Assembly: GCA_029245245.1 (NCBI GenBank)
Contig: JAQWPT010000034.1
Span: 62,001-126,000, forward strand
Length of the DNA: 64,000 bases
Origin: Phycisphaerales bacterium
GTDB lineage: Bacteria > Planctomycetota > Phycisphaerae > Phycisphaerales > SM1A02
Direction: 5' to 3'
Both the position numbers and the translations under genes were made by a program. This document shows, piece by piece, positions 40,319-49,495 of this stretch; the first letter of the stretch is position 1; each line of letters begins with the position of its first letter. The notes under the pieces are model-generated. The model saw only the letters and a list, made by a program, of their open reading frames with translations, did no database searches and was not told the origin of the DNA.

Positions 40319-42271
40319 ATGGATTCCACCCCCCTCCTCCAGACCATCGGCTCTCCAGCCGATCTGAAGCAGTTGTCGGTCGACCAGTTGACCGACCTGG
40401 CGGCCGAGATTCGGAACGCCATCTGCGAGCAGGTCAAGAAGAGCGGAGGGCACCTGGCACCGAACCTCGGCGTGGTGGAACTCACGATCGCCCTGCACTA
40501 CGTGTTCGACTTCGGACACGACCGCCTGCTCTTCGATGTCGGGCATCAGTGCTATCCCCACAAACTGCTGACCGGACGAGCCAACCTGTTGCCAAAGCTT
40601 CGCCAGCGCGACGGCATGGCCGGGTTCCCGGAACCACGTGAATCGAACTTCGACCTGTTCTCCGTCGGCCATGCCGGCACCGCGATCTCCACCGCCGTGG
40701 GCATGGCCCGTGGCGACCAGCTCCGCAAGGAATCATTCTGCCGGGACAACCCGGACGGACGGCGCGTGGTGGCACTCATCGGCGATGCGAGCATCGTCAA
40801 CGGCGTCGCCATGGAGGGACTGAACAACGCGGGAACCCTGAATCGCCAGATGCTCGTCATCCTCAACGACAACGGGATGAGCATTGCCAAGCCCCAGGGC
40901 GCCGTGGCCAGCTACTTCGACCGCATCCGGATCAACTCCGCCTACCGGTCCATGAAGAAGACCGCCAAGGATCTCTTCAAGTCGATCCCGGGAGGCTCCA
41001 CCCTCCGCGACATGTCGCACCGGTTCAGCGAGATGGCCAAGGAAGCAGTGACCGAGGACAACTGGTTCGAGAAGTTCGGCCTCCTCACCGTCGGTCCCAT
41101 CGATGGCCACGACATCCCCACCCTCGTCGACATGCTGTCCGAGGTCCGTGACTTCGAGCACCCGATGGTGCTCCACGTGCACACCGTCAAGGGCAAGGGA
41201 TTCGAGTTCAGCGAAGGCGATGCCACGACCTTCCACTCTCCAAAGCCATTCTCGGTCAATGGGTGCCGCGTGGAACTGAAGTCCTCGGGCCGCAGTTTCA
41301 CATCCGCCTATTCCGACGCCATGTGCAACCTGATGGAACGGGACGAATCCATCGTCGCCTGCACGGCGGCCATGCCCGACGGCACCGGCATCAAGCAGTG
41401 CCTCGACCGCTTCCCGGATCGCACGTGGGATACCGGCATCTGTGAATCACACGCGATGGACATGATGGCCGGACTGGCCAAGTCGGGCATGAAGCCCTTC
41501 ATCGCCGTGTACTCCACGTTCCTCCAGCGAGCATTCGACCAGGTGTTCCAGGAAGTCGCCCTTCAGGGCCTTCCTGTCCGCCTCTGCCTCGATCGAGCCG
41601 GACTCGTCGGCGGCGATGGCGCCGTCCACCACGGTTTCTGCGACATCAGCATCCTCTCGGTCTTCCCGAACGCCGCGCTCCTGACGGCGATGGATGAACC
41701 GAGCCTCAACGCGGCTCTGGAGTTCATGCGGACCTACGACTCCGGCCTGTCCTGCATCCGGTATCCCCGCGACAACGTCAACAGTCGCTTCGAGGACGAA
41801 TGCCCACCCTTCGAACTCGGACGAGCCCGCCCACTGGTGACCCACGACGCTCCGGACATCGCCGTGCTCGGGTACGGCACCATGGCCCTGACGGCGATCG
41901 ATGCCGCCGAGGCGATCGGACCGGATGCGAAGATCGACGTATACGACGCGCGATTCGCCAAGCCCGTCGACACCCAGTTGATCAAGTCGCTCCTTGAGCG
42001 CAACATCCCCATCGTGACGATCGAGGATCACACGGTCACCGGCGGATTCGGCAGTGCGGTTCTCACGGCGGCCCACGACCTTGGGCTCGACACCCGCGGC
42101 ATCACCCGACTCGGACTGCCGGAAACGTGGATCTACCAGGGCTCACGCGATGAGCAGTTGGCCGAGGCAGGACTGGACACCGACAACGTCATCCGCGTCC
42201 TGCGGCAGGTCATGGCCGGGGATCCGATCCCGATGGTCCTGACCAGGCCGGTCCCGGCTACCACCGCCTGA
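40319..42271 (+). CDS. dxs: 1-deoxy-D-xylulose-5-phosphate synthase (variant motifs)
   Basis: This 650-residue, thiamine-diphosphate enzyme makes DXP from pyruvate and glyceraldehyde-3-phosphate. Family features are 'GGHLAPNLGVVELTIALHYV', 'DVGHQCYPHKLLTGR', 'LNDNGMSIAKPQGAV', 'DGHDIPTLVDML', 'HVHTVKGKGFEFSE' and the C-terminal 'TIEDHTVTGGFGSAV'. The ThDP/metal motif reads 'IGDASIVNGVAMEGLNNAG' instead of the usual GDGA, and the 'VGHSSTSIS' region reads 'VGHAGTAIS'. The catalytic Glu region is 'GICESHAMDMMAGLA'. The order of domains and the length are normal. GGAG lies ten bases before the ATG. Confidence 0.93.
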   Translation: MDSTPLLQTIGSPADLKQLSVDQLTDLAAEIRNAICEQVKKSGGHLAPNLGVVELTIALHYVFDFGHDRLLFDVGHQCYPHKLLTGRANLLPKLRQRDGMAGFPEPRESNFDLFSVGHAGTAISTAVGMARGDQLRKESFCRDNPDGRRVVALIGDASIVNGVAMEGLNNAGTLNRQMLVILNDNGMSIAKPQGAVASYFDRIRINSAYRSMKKTAKDLFKSIPGGSTLRDMSHRFSEMAKEAVTEDNWFEKFGLLTVGPIDGHDIPTLVDMLSEVRDFEHPMVLHVHTVKGKGFEFSEGDATTFHSPKPFSVNGCRVELKSSGRSFTSAYSDAMCNLMERDESIVACTAAMPDGTGIKQCLDRFPDRTWDTGICESHAMDMMAGLAKSGMKPFIAVYSTFLQRAFDQVFQEVALQGLPVRLCLDRAGLVGGDGAVHHGFCDISILSVFPNAALLTAMDEPSLNAALEFMRTYDSGLSCIRYPRDNVNSRFEDECPPFELGRARPLVTHDAPDIAVLGYGTMALTAIDAAEAIGPDAKIDVYDARFAKPVDTQLIKSLLERNIPIVTIEDHTVTGGFGSAVLTAAHDLGLDTRGITRLGLPETWIYQGSRDEQLAEAGLDTDNVIRVLRQVMAGDPIPMVLTRPVPATTA

Positions 42272-42287
42272 TCGACGAACACCATGT

Positions 42288-42325
42288 AAAAACCACGAAG
42301 CGCGTTCCTCAAGACGCTTCGTGGT
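42288..42325 (-). terminator. 11-bp hairpin terminator between convergent dxs and the glutamine amidotransferase gene
   Basis: ACCACGAAGCG (42292-42302) pairs perfectly with CGCTTCGTGGT (42315-42325). Read on the minus strand, the stem is followed by TTTTT (42292-42288), so it best ends the amidotransferase transcript, whose stop is 13 bp away. It may also stop dxs transcription without a T-run. Confidence 0.8.
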
Positions 42326-42337
42326 CATTGCGCCACG

Positions 42338-43078
42338 TCAGGGCAGGTGCCCGGCAAGGTGCTGTCGGCGATCCAGGGGCATCAGCAACATGGCGATCGT
42401 CTCGAAGAAACGATCGGTCAAGCGTTCGAATTGCGCGTAGTGCCGCTCGGTGTCGGCGTGCAGGCCCTCGAGATCCAAGCCGATCTCCCGGACAGTCGGT
42501 GCATCATCCTCGGCCCATGCTCCAACCTGGGCCGACTCGATCTCCGGGTGATTCTGCACTCCGTAACTTCGAACACCCAGACGCCAACTCTGGATATCTC
42601 CACGGTCACCACGACTGAGCACGCGTGCTCCTGCGGGCAGATCATTGGCGGCGTCGCGATTCCAGTGAAACTGCATCCCTTGCCAGGGCTGACCCTTGTG
42701 CAGGGGATCTTCTCTGCCATCAGGCGTCAGCTCTGTGGCCGCCCAACCCAAACGAGGTCCCTCGGCCATGGTCTGCACGCTTCCTCCCAGTGCTCTGGCC
42801 AGGACCTGTGATCCGAGGCAGACGCCGAAGATCGGTACCCCGGTTGCATGGGCGTTGCGAAGCAACTCCTGCAAGGGTTCCATCCAGGGCAGGGTGTCAT
42901 CGTTCGAGGACTGGGGGCCGCCGAAACAGAGCACCGCGTCCACATCGATGAGGTCGCCGGGTACGGCGTCCCCTCGGTGCAGCCGCCGGACATCGAGCCG
43001 GTGACCATGATCCTGGAGAATGGAACCCATGCGACGGGAACCGGCGAGATCGCTGCATTCAAAGACAAGGGTGGGCAT
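42338..43078 (-). CDS. Class I glutamine amidotransferase-like protein
   Basis: The 246-residue protein has the GATase1 fold. The nucleophile is in 'FGVCLGSQVLARALGG', the catalytic His-x-Glu in 'GVQNHPEIES', and the oxyanion-side 'VLCFGGPQSSND' comes earlier. 'MQFHWNRD' occupies the place of the QYH region of GMP-synthase-like free-standing amidotransferases. Such proteins hydrolyse glutamine or gamma-glutamyl bonds, with acceptors that vary. No synthase partner adjoins. It lies 53 bp downstream of the methyltransferase gene on the same strand and is ended by a strong hairpin. Confidence 0.9.
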   Translation of the reverse strand: MPTLVFECSDLAGSRRMGSILQDHGHRLDVRRLHRGDAVPGDLIDVDAVLCFGGPQSSNDDTLPWMEPLQELLRNAHATGVPIFGVCLGSQVLARALGGSVQTMAEGPRLGWAATELTPDGREDPLHKGQPWQGMQFHWNRDAANDLPAGARVLSRGDRGDIQSWRLGVRSYGVQNHPEIESAQVGAWAEDDAPTVREIGLDLEGLHADTERHYAQFERLTDRFFETIAMLLMPLDRRQHLAGHLP

Positions 43079-43131
43079 GCGCGGAGACTACGCCCGGATT
43101 CGATTGGCGGCAAGCCGGAAATCCAGAGGAT

Positions 43132-43776
43132 TTATTCCGGGATCCTGCGCATCGAGATGGTCGCGTCGTGCCCCCGGTAGTACGCCTGGGTAAATCGAAC
43201 CAACGGCGTCCTGGACAGGGCCCAATCGAGCCAGTCCACCGTTGCGAAACGCCGGGCTGGCGAAAGGTCGCGGTTGTTCCACTCCGGATGTGGTCGATTT
43301 GAAAGAAAGTTGAACGCAATGCCGATCCGTGCGGCCCGGAACGCCCGATCGACCAGTTCCCGTGCCGTCTCCTCCGCCATGGCGTTGAGGGTGCCGGAGA
43401 TGAAGACCCAGTCAGCCTCCGCCTCGTCCAGGCAGTCCGGCTGTCGAACGGGATCCGCAACGAGAAATCGGCAGCGGGGATCCTCAATGGACCGGGCTGC
43501 TGCGACCATGTCCTCGACGGCATCGATTCCAAGGTAGGAGGTGAAGGGGATCGACTCCTGGCACAGGTGCCGGGCGAGGTCACCCACTCCGCACCCGAGA
43601 TCGAGTATCGAACCACAGCCTGACTCCGTGATGTCGGCAAGTTCCAGCAGGACCTCGAATCGGCGCACCTGGCCCTGTCGCGAACTCCACAGGGTCGCAT
43701 CGAATCCAGCCCCCGAGCACTCGACCGCGTCGAGGTAGGGCTGAAGGTAGTCGGGTTGGGATCCAGGATCGATCAT
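43132..43776 (-). CDS. Class I SAM-dependent methyltransferase
   Basis: The 214-residue protein carries motif I, 'ILDLGCGVGDLARHL', with acidic motif II 'YLGIDAVEDMVAAAR'. 'RCRFLVADP' follows, then the post-motif strand 'ADWVFISGTLNAM'. The C-terminus includes 'FNFLSNRPHPEWNNRDLSP'. The substrate is unknown. The reading frame extends far upstream, but that part is antisense to the DUF4159 gene and has no methyltransferase similarity, so MIDPGSQ at 43776 is taken as the start. It diverges from the DUF4159 gene with about 60 bp between starts. Confidence 0.88.
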   Translation of the reverse strand: MIDPGSQPDYLQPYLDAVECSGAGFDATLWSSRQGQVRRFEVLLELADITESGCGSILDLGCGVGDLARHLCQESIPFTSYLGIDAVEDMVAAARSIEDPRCRFLVADPVRQPDCLDEAEADWVFISGTLNAMAEETARELVDRAFRAARIGIAFNFLSNRPHPEWNNRDLSPARRFATVDWLDWALSRTPLVRFTQAYYRGHDATISMRRIPE

Positions 43777-43836
43777 GGGGGCATTGTGGCAGGTGCGTCC
43801 TGCCGGAACGAGCCTCAGGATAGGATGATTCTCGAT

Positions 43837-46257
43837 ATGAAGCGATCGTTCCGCATGCTGCTGCTGGCCACGCTCCCCCTTCCTGCATTTGCACCAGGGG
43901 CCATGGCGATCGATCCGGATTCGATCAACGACACCCAGGTGCAGTCCGCACGCGCATCCATCATCGAGATGATCTGGCAGCACCAGCATCCGGACCGACA
44001 TTGGGATCCGGTCACCATGCCCCAGGGCGAAAGCACCAACCAGCACCTCGGTGGGTATACCGCCCTGACGGTTCTCGCCCTGGTCACTGCTGGAGAGAGT
44101 TACCAGGACCCCCGACTCAAGCAACCACTGGCCGACCTGCAGAAGGTTGAACTGCGGGGAACCTATGCGGTCTCGACCCGTGCCACGATCTGGGCCGCCC
44201 TTCCCGATCGGTTCAGACCCCTGCTGCAACAGGATGCCCAGTGGCTGTTGTCGAGCTGGAATCTCAAGGCCGCGGGATGGGACTATCGTGCCAACCCGGA
44301 GGGAACACTCAGTCGACCATCGCCCTCCGTACGCCACTTCGGAACGCTGGCACTGTGGGCGGCAAGCCGGCGAGGCATGACCATTCCTCCAGGCCTGCTC
44401 TCGGACCTGGAAACCGTCACCATCAACAACCAGCTCGAGGATGGCGCCTGGCACTATCCCGGCAGCGGGACACCGCGCAGCAGCGGTTCGATGACCGCGG
44501 CCGGTCTCGTGACGCTCTACATCACGCAGGAACTGCTTCATGCCCGCGATGCCCTGAAACTGTCCGATGCAGACCCCTCGCCGAGCGAAGCGGCGATCGA
44601 ACGTGGACTGGCATGGATGGACACGAACTACGACGCGCGAAGCAATCCTGGTGGCGGACGCGGATCGCGATTCCCCATGTACTACCAGTACGCGGTGGAA
44701 CGAGTGGGCCTGGCCAGTGGTCTGCGGACCTTCGGTGGCCGGGACTGGTTCCGTGAAGGCACGGGCGCGATTCTGGATCGGCTGTTCCTGGAACGCGGCG
44801 ACGAACTGGTGCTCAAGTCGGCCTACGCCCCGGGTGGGAATCCCGCCGCCCTGCGGGAACTCTGCTTTTCCCTGCTGTTTCTCAGTCGGGGTCGAGCTCC
44901 CATCGCGGTCAACAAGCTTCGATTCGACGGGCGATGGAACAACAGGCCGCGCGACATGGCCAACTGGTGTCGATGGATGAGCGAGGAGATGGAGACCGAT
45001 GTGAACTGGCAGGTGGTCGATCTCGACACCGAACCTGAGAGCTGGCTCGACGCGCCGATTCTCTCCATCGTGTCCGATCGGCCACTGCCCTGGCTTGAAC
45101 CGCACCGGGCCGAAATCCGAGCGTTCCGCACCGGTTCCAAGGCGTACCTGGAACGCCGCCGTGCCGGCACACTCACCGAAGGCGAACGCCCACCCAGACC
45201 ACCGTCGATTCAGGAAGTCGAGCAGTTACGCCAGTACATCGACCGTGGCGGGCTCATCCTTGCGATCAACGAGGGACGCTCCGATGCATTCAGTCGAAGC
45301 ATGCAGGACCTCGGAGCACTGCTCAACCCTGGTGCCGACTGGAACACGATTCCTGCCAACCACCCGATCTACCAGCATCCACAGAAGATCACCCGTCGGC
45401 CGAAGATCCTTTCCCTGCACAACGGAGTGCGGGACCAGATCCTGCTCCTTCCCAATGGGGACAGCAGCGCCGATCTGCAGATCGTGGATCGATCCTCGAA
45501 ACCAGTCCTGCAGACGCTCTCGAACATCCACGCCCATGCTTCGGGCATGCATCGGACCCGGCCACGACTCGACGCGCGGGCCCGACCCTGGACCAGAGGC
45601 CGCGGCTCAACGTCGGCGACCATCGTCCGTGGCGTGCACAACGGGCACTGGAAGTCGGAACCCCTGGCCCTCAAAGGCCTGCAGCATGCACTGGGTCGTG
45701 ATCACGACATCGCGTTGGAACTGCATGACCGACGCATCACCGACATGTCCCGCAGCGGCCGTCCCGACCTGCTCCTCCTCTCGGGAACCAGGGAGACGAC
45801 CCTGACGGAGCAGGACTGGGCCGCCATCGAGCGATTCGTCCGCGAAGACCAGGGCGTGGTGCTCTTCGAGCACGCCGGTGGCGGCGACGGCGGCATCTTC
45901 GCCGCCACCATGGAACAGGCCGCGATGGATCGATTCGGCACCCCGGTGCGCTCCGCGGTGCGTACCCCGGTGGTCACCGGCAAGGAACTGCCTGGCGCCG
46001 TGGACTGTACACGCGTGCAATGGACGCCCTACAGCATCATGGAAGTCTTCGGTGCCGCGGAAACCGCACCACGCCTCCGCTGCCTCGAGGTGGATGGACA
46101 TCCCGCCGTCTTCTTCAGCCGCGTTGATCTCAGCCATGCCCTGCTCGACCACCCTCGCTGGGGCATCCATGGCTACGACCATGAATCGGCCACGAACCTC
46201 ATGTCAAACCTCCTGCTGTACGGCAAGACCCGGCGTCCAACCGGTACGGCACCGTGA
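43837..46257 (+). CDS. Exported alpha/alpha-toroid (squalene cyclase-like) protein with DUF4159 domain
   Basis: This ~806-residue protein has a signal peptide (MKRSFRMLLLATLPLPAFA). Residues ~35-330 form repeated helical hairpins like prenyltransferase/squalene-cyclase toroids ('LGGYTALTVLALVTAGES', 'DGAWHYPGSG', 'FPMYYQYAVERVGLASGL'), but no DxDD catalytic motif is seen. From ~residue 350 comes a DUF4159-like part ('RQYIDRGGLILAINEGRSD', 'IPANHPIYQ', 'HNGVRDQILLLPNGD'). A final alpha/beta section follows with 'DLLLLSGTRETTL' and 'GVVLFEHAGGG'. The fold suggests a scaffold or binding role. The start codon is one of two close ATGs (43825 or 43837). The stop overlaps the next gene as GTGA. Confidence 0.85.
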   Translation: MKRSFRMLLLATLPLPAFAPGAMAIDPDSINDTQVQSARASIIEMIWQHQHPDRHWDPVTMPQGESTNQHLGGYTALTVLALVTAGESYQDPRLKQPLADLQKVELRGTYAVSTRATIWAALPDRFRPLLQQDAQWLLSSWNLKAAGWDYRANPEGTLSRPSPSVRHFGTLALWAASRRGMTIPPGLLSDLETVTINNQLEDGAWHYPGSGTPRSSGSMTAAGLVTLYITQELLHARDALKLSDADPSPSEAAIERGLAWMDTNYDARSNPGGGRGSRFPMYYQYAVERVGLASGLRTFGGRDWFREGTGAILDRLFLERGDELVLKSAYAPGGNPAALRELCFSLLFLSRGRAPIAVNKLRFDGRWNNRPRDMANWCRWMSEEMETDVNWQVVDLDTEPESWLDAPILSIVSDRPLPWLEPHRAEIRAFRTGSKAYLERRRAGTLTEGERPPRPPSIQEVEQLRQYIDRGGLILAINEGRSDAFSRSMQDLGALLNPGADWNTIPANHPIYQHPQKITRRPKILSLHNGVRDQILLLPNGDSSADLQIVDRSSKPVLQTLSNIHAHASGMHRTRPRLDARARPWTRGRGSTSATIVRGVHNGHWKSEPLALKGLQHALGRDHDIALELHDRRITDMSRSGRPDLLLLSGTRETTLTEQDWAAIERFVREDQGVVLFEHAGGGDGGIFAATMEQAAMDRFGTPVRSAVRTPVVTGKELPGAVDCTRVQWTPYSIMEVFGAAETAPRLRCLEVDGHPAVFFSRVDLSHALLDHPRWGIHGYDHESATNLMSNLLLYGKTRRPTGTAP

Positions 46258-47504
46258 AGGCACGGCAACCATCCTGGTTCCTCACGGGCACGATCGCGAT
46301 CGTCCTTGGTGTCGTGATCGGCGTATGGGTGGTACCGCAGTGGCGTGCCTCCGGGCGAATCAATGATGTCGTCGCGGAGGACGTCACGACCCGGACACAG
46401 GCCTGGACGTGGTGGACCGCATCCGATGAAACAGGCGAGCCCCGTGCCGTCATGGCACTGGACGACCTCAATCTCATCCTGGAGACCGGATCCGATGATG
46501 CACTGCTGCACGGATCCGACCAGTTGCACCGGCTTGGACTCTGGGGATGGGCCACGCAGCCACCACAACTCGTGGCCAGGCATCTCCGCCTGTTGACCTG
46601 GCGAGCCCATGTTCTGGATATCGATGATGCGATCGCCCTCGTCGAGGTCGCTCCGCTCGATGCGGATCCTGCCCACGTCGTCGTACCGGCTCAATCACTG
46701 CTCGACCACCCGGATCCGGTGGTCGCCGGAAATGCGTTTCGTGCCCTGATCGCCTGGGCCGGCATGAACCCTCGCCTGCAGCAGGTTCTTGCTCGCCTCC
46801 CCGAAACACGAACCACCTGGGGAAACGACTACCGTGCCTGGCTTGATTGCGGGCCCGGACCGATCCGGATCGCATCAAGCGACACCACCCCGTACCGGGC
46901 CACCAATGCCGGCACGGATCCGGCCGACCAGGTCGCACTCGGCGCCTTGATGCTCGAGCAGATCCATGTCCGCCAGACGAGCCTTGGTTCCATCTCCGCC
47001 AAACTGGATGATTCCGACCCCCACCGAAGACAGGTTTCCGCCCTCCTCGCCGCGCTCCTTGAGCACGATGACGTTGCGCTCGCCCAAGCCATGCTCGTCG
47101 AGCAGCATCCACGAACCCGGTTGACCATGCGACTCGCCCTGGATGCAATGGGCAGACCAACCAGTGATGATCATCCAGGCGAGTTCGCATGGCGAGCCGT
47201 CCACCTTGAAAACGGAAGACTCTGGCATCCCCCGATTCTCACCAGGCTGATCGCCGGAGACCCGGCCCTCCTCCAGCCGCTCTATGAATCGGCTCTCGAG
47301 GATCACCCCCTGGACCGGGCGGCAGCGTGGAACATGACGGATCGGTTCCTTCCCGGCTGGATCACGACCGACACCAGCGAGGGCATGGCATGCGAAGCAC
47401 TGGAACTCGATGCCTTCTTCCAGCGGCTGCTGGCCCGATGGCATCTGCAGCGGCGATGGCTGCATCAGGACGACTCCGGACGATTCCATGCCGCCGACTT
47501 GTGA
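46254..47504 (+). CDS. Single-pass membrane protein with helical repeats, partner of the DUF4159 protein
   Basis: The 416-residue product has an N-terminal anchor ('FLTGTIAIVLGVVIGVWVV', ~9-27). An exposed, helix-rich region follows with HEAT/TPR-like units ('LDHPDPVVAGNAFRALIAWA', 'VSALLAALLEHDDVALAQAM', 'LLQPLYESALEDHPLDRAAA'). The GTG start overlaps the upstream stop codon, so translation is coupled to the DUF4159 gene. No family is recognised. The arrangement suggests the two work together at the inner membrane, with this protein as the anchored member. Confidence 0.75.
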   Translation: MKARQPSWFLTGTIAIVLGVVIGVWVVPQWRASGRINDVVAEDVTTRTQAWTWWTASDETGEPRAVMALDDLNLILETGSDDALLHGSDQLHRLGLWGWATQPPQLVARHLRLLTWRAHVLDIDDAIALVEVAPLDADPAHVVVPAQSLLDHPDPVVAGNAFRALIAWAGMNPRLQQVLARLPETRTTWGNDYRAWLDCGPGPIRIASSDTTPYRATNAGTDPADQVALGALMLEQIHVRQTSLGSISAKLDDSDPHRRQVSALLAALLEHDDVALAQAMLVEQHPRTRLTMRLALDAMGRPTSDDHPGEFAWRAVHLENGRLWHPPILTRLIAGDPALLQPLYESALEDHPLDRAAAWNMTDRFLPGWITTDTSEGMACEALELDAFFQRLLARWHLQRRWLHQDDSGRFHAADL

Positions 47505-47533
47505 ACCGGACTCCGGGGCGCGATGATGTGGAC

Positions 47534-47947
47534 ATGAACGAACGCCCTGACGGCAATCTCGCCCTGCGTGTCCACATGATGCCCAAGCACACCAATGCAT
47601 TCGGCACCATCTTCGGCGGCGTCATCCTTTCACTGATCGACCAGGCCGGCTTCGACGAAGCCCGGAACCATGGGCTGCATCGCTACGTCACGGTGGCCTT
47701 CGAACGGGTGATCTTCCTCAAGCCCGTCTACACCGGAGACGTGGTCAGCCTCTACACGCACCTGATCGATTCCGGAACGTCATCCCTGAAAATCGGAGTC
47801 GAGGTCTACGCGGACCGATACAACTCCACCGAGACCGTGAAGGTGACCTCCGGCAGCCTGACGATGGTCAGCGTCGATAACCAGGGGCGCCCTGTTCCAT
47901 ACAAGAGCCCGTCGACACTCACGTCGGACAGGGAGCGGGAAGCGTGA
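47534..47947 (+). CDS. Acyl-CoA thioesterase (YciA-like hotdog fold)
   Basis: The 137-residue, single hotdog domain reads 'MPKHTNAFGTIFGGVILSLI' then 'DQAGFDEARNHG'. This is the N-terminal helix and catalytic Asn/Asp region of YciA/BFIT-type acyl-CoA thioesterases. 'FLKPVYTGDVVSLYTHLID' and 'VEVYADRYN' follow. It hydrolyses acyl-CoA in the cytosol. The chain-length preference is not readable. The start at 47534 lies 29 bp after the previous gene. The stop overlaps purN as GTGA. Confidence 0.92.
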   Translation: MNERPDGNLALRVHMMPKHTNAFGTIFGGVILSLIDQAGFDEARNHGLHRYVTVAFERVIFLKPVYTGDVVSLYTHLIDSGTSSLKIGVEVYADRYNSTETVKVTSGSLTMVSVDNQGRPVPYKSPSTLTSDREREA

Positions 47948-48573
47948 AGAGTACGATGCGCATCGCAGCCCTGCTCAGTGGTGGCGGACGCACCCTCATG
48001 AACCTCATCGACCGAATTGACGACGTCCAGTTGCCGGCACGCATCGACACGGTCATCAGTTCCCGCGCTGACGCACCGGGCGCCGAGCGGGCACGTGCAC
48101 GGGGTTTCAACGTGCACATCGCCGAGGATGGCGACGTCTCCAGCCTGCTGGATCCTGACCGACACGACCTGGTCTGCCTCTGCGGCTGGTTGCAGCACCT
48201 CCAGATCGAGCCATGGATGCGCGGCCGAGTCATGAACATCCACCCCTCGCTGCTGCCCGCGTTCGGCGGACGCGGCATGTACGGACAACGAGTGCATGCC
48301 GCGGTGATCGACGCCGGTGTACCCCACAGCGGCTGCACCGTGCACTTCGTGGACGAGGAGTACGATCATGGCCCGGTGATCCTCCAGCGCGCCTGCGCCG
48401 TGGAGCCGTTCGATACCGCCGAAACCCTCGCGACCAGGGTGTTCTCGCTCGAATGCGACGTGTATCCGGAAGCCATCACTCTGTTCTCACAGGGCCGGCT
48501 TCGCCTCAGCGGCGACAAGGTGCAGATCACTCCTCCCCCGCATGGAGAAGGTGCGAACGGCGATTCAACCTGA
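47944..48573 (+). CDS. purN: Phosphoribosylglycinamide formyltransferase
   Basis: The 209-residue protein matches PurN: 'IAALLSGGGRTLMNLID' at the N-terminus for phosphate binding, then the catalytic Asn/His in 'VMNIHPSLLPAFGGRGMYG' and the Asp in 'VDEEYDHGPVILQ'. It transfers a formyl group from 10-formyl-THF to GAR in purine synthesis. The start is GTG, overlapping the thioesterase stop; an ATG four codons on is an alternative. The glycine-rich motif reads SGGGRTL where SGxGSNL is usual, a change shared by several planctomycete-like sequences in my recollection. Confidence 0.93.
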   Translation: MKSTMRIAALLSGGGRTLMNLIDRIDDVQLPARIDTVISSRADAPGAERARARGFNVHIAEDGDVSSLLDPDRHDLVCLCGWLQHLQIEPWMRGRVMNIHPSLLPAFGGRGMYGQRVHAAVIDAGVPHSGCTVHFVDEEYDHGPVILQRACAVEPFDTAETLATRVFSLECDVYPEAITLFSQGRLRLSGDKVQITPPPHGEGANGDST

Positions 48574-48576
48574 GGA

Positions 48577-48602
48577 GTATGATGCGGCCGGATCGAGGAT
48601 CC
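48577..48602 (+). promoter_or_regulatory. Candidate promoter of the DUF502-hpf-ptsN cluster with +1 hairpin
   Basis: GTATGATG (TATGAT at 48578-48583) follows the purN stop directly; no clear -35 is seen. The predicted +1 near 48590 coincides with the start of GGATC-gag-GATCC (48590-48602). The hairpin is only 5 bp, so this rests mainly on the recurrence of GTATGAT. Confidence 0.35.
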
Positions 48603-48621
48603 CCGGAGCTCTCCACCCAGC

Positions 48622-49476
48622 ATGGCAGCGAACCGAAAGCACACAGCAAGAGGCCACTTCAAGCGGTTTTTCCTTCGTGGACTCGCGGTCGTCCTCCCAT
48701 CGGCCCTGACGCTCTGGATCCTGGTCAAGGCCTACCAGTGGATCAGCCAGGCCGTGGCGGTTCCCATCAACAAGGGCATTCAGTACTGCATCGGCCAACT
48801 CATGGTGATCTGGCCCTCTCTGGCCGAGTTCGCAGGCGCCGCCCCGGACCAGGCACGCCTCGAGGAACTTCGCCAGGCCGCCGGCCTCGGAGCGGATGTG
48901 ACCCGGCTGGATCCGACCCTCATCGTGGAATACCGCACGAGTGTCATCGCGAGTTGGTGGGACGACCACTGGTACATCCAGATCATCGGCCTGATTGTTG
49001 CGATCATCGCGGTCTACATCGCCGGGCGACTCGTCGGCGGCTTCGTCGGCCGGATGCTCTATCGGTACCTCGAACGAATGATCAAGGCCATTCCGGTCGT
49101 CGAGAAGATCTACGGCTACGTGAAGCAGATCGTGGACTTTCTCTTCAACCAGGACCAGCCCATCAAGTTCAACCGGGTGGTCGCCGCCGAATATCCGCGT
49201 CGAGGCATCTGGTCCGTTGGATTCCAGACCGGCGAATCGATGAAGTCCATTGCGACGAAATCTGGCAACTCCGTCACCGTCTTCATACCCAGTTCACCAA
49301 CTCCATTTACCGGGTACACGGTCACGATCCCGAAGGACGATATCATTGAACTGCCGATCACGGTCGAGGAAGCCATCGGCTTCGCGATCAGCGGCGGTGT
49401 CCTGAAGCCCCCCCACCAGATGACATCGAAAGATGTCGTCGATCTGCTCCCCGGCAGTGAAGAAGAAGCCAAGTAG
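48622..49476 (+). CDS. DUF502 family inner-membrane protein
   Basis: The 284-residue product has membrane segments at ~18-40 ('FFLRGLAVVLPSALTLWILV') and ~118-145 ('IIGLIVAIIAVYIAGRLVGG'). The DUF502 core is 'RMIKAIPVVEKIYGYVKQIV'. 'VTVFIPSSPTPFTGYTVTIP' and 'IELPITVEEAIGFAISGG' follow at the C-terminus. The family is widespread and of unknown function. The first loop is unusually long (~60 residues) and charged. The gene is 19 bp from hpf and probably shares its transcript. Confidence 0.92.
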   Translation: MAANRKHTARGHFKRFFLRGLAVVLPSALTLWILVKAYQWISQAVAVPINKGIQYCIGQLMVIWPSLAEFAGAAPDQARLEELRQAAGLGADVTRLDPTLIVEYRTSVIASWWDDHWYIQIIGLIVAIIAVYIAGRLVGGFVGRMLYRYLERMIKAIPVVEKIYGYVKQIVDFLFNQDQPIKFNRVVAAEYPRRGIWSVGFQTGESMKSIATKSGNSVTVFIPSSPTPFTGYTVTIPKDDIIELPITVEEAIGFAISGGVLKPPHQMTSKDVVDLLPGSEEEAK

Positions 49477-49495
49477 AAACCCACGAGTAGCGAAA

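Noticed and set aside
43777-45105. 440-codon N-terminal extension of the methyltransferase frame
   Set aside because: It lies antisense to the DUF4159 gene and has no methyltransferase similarity; the normal domain starts at 43776.
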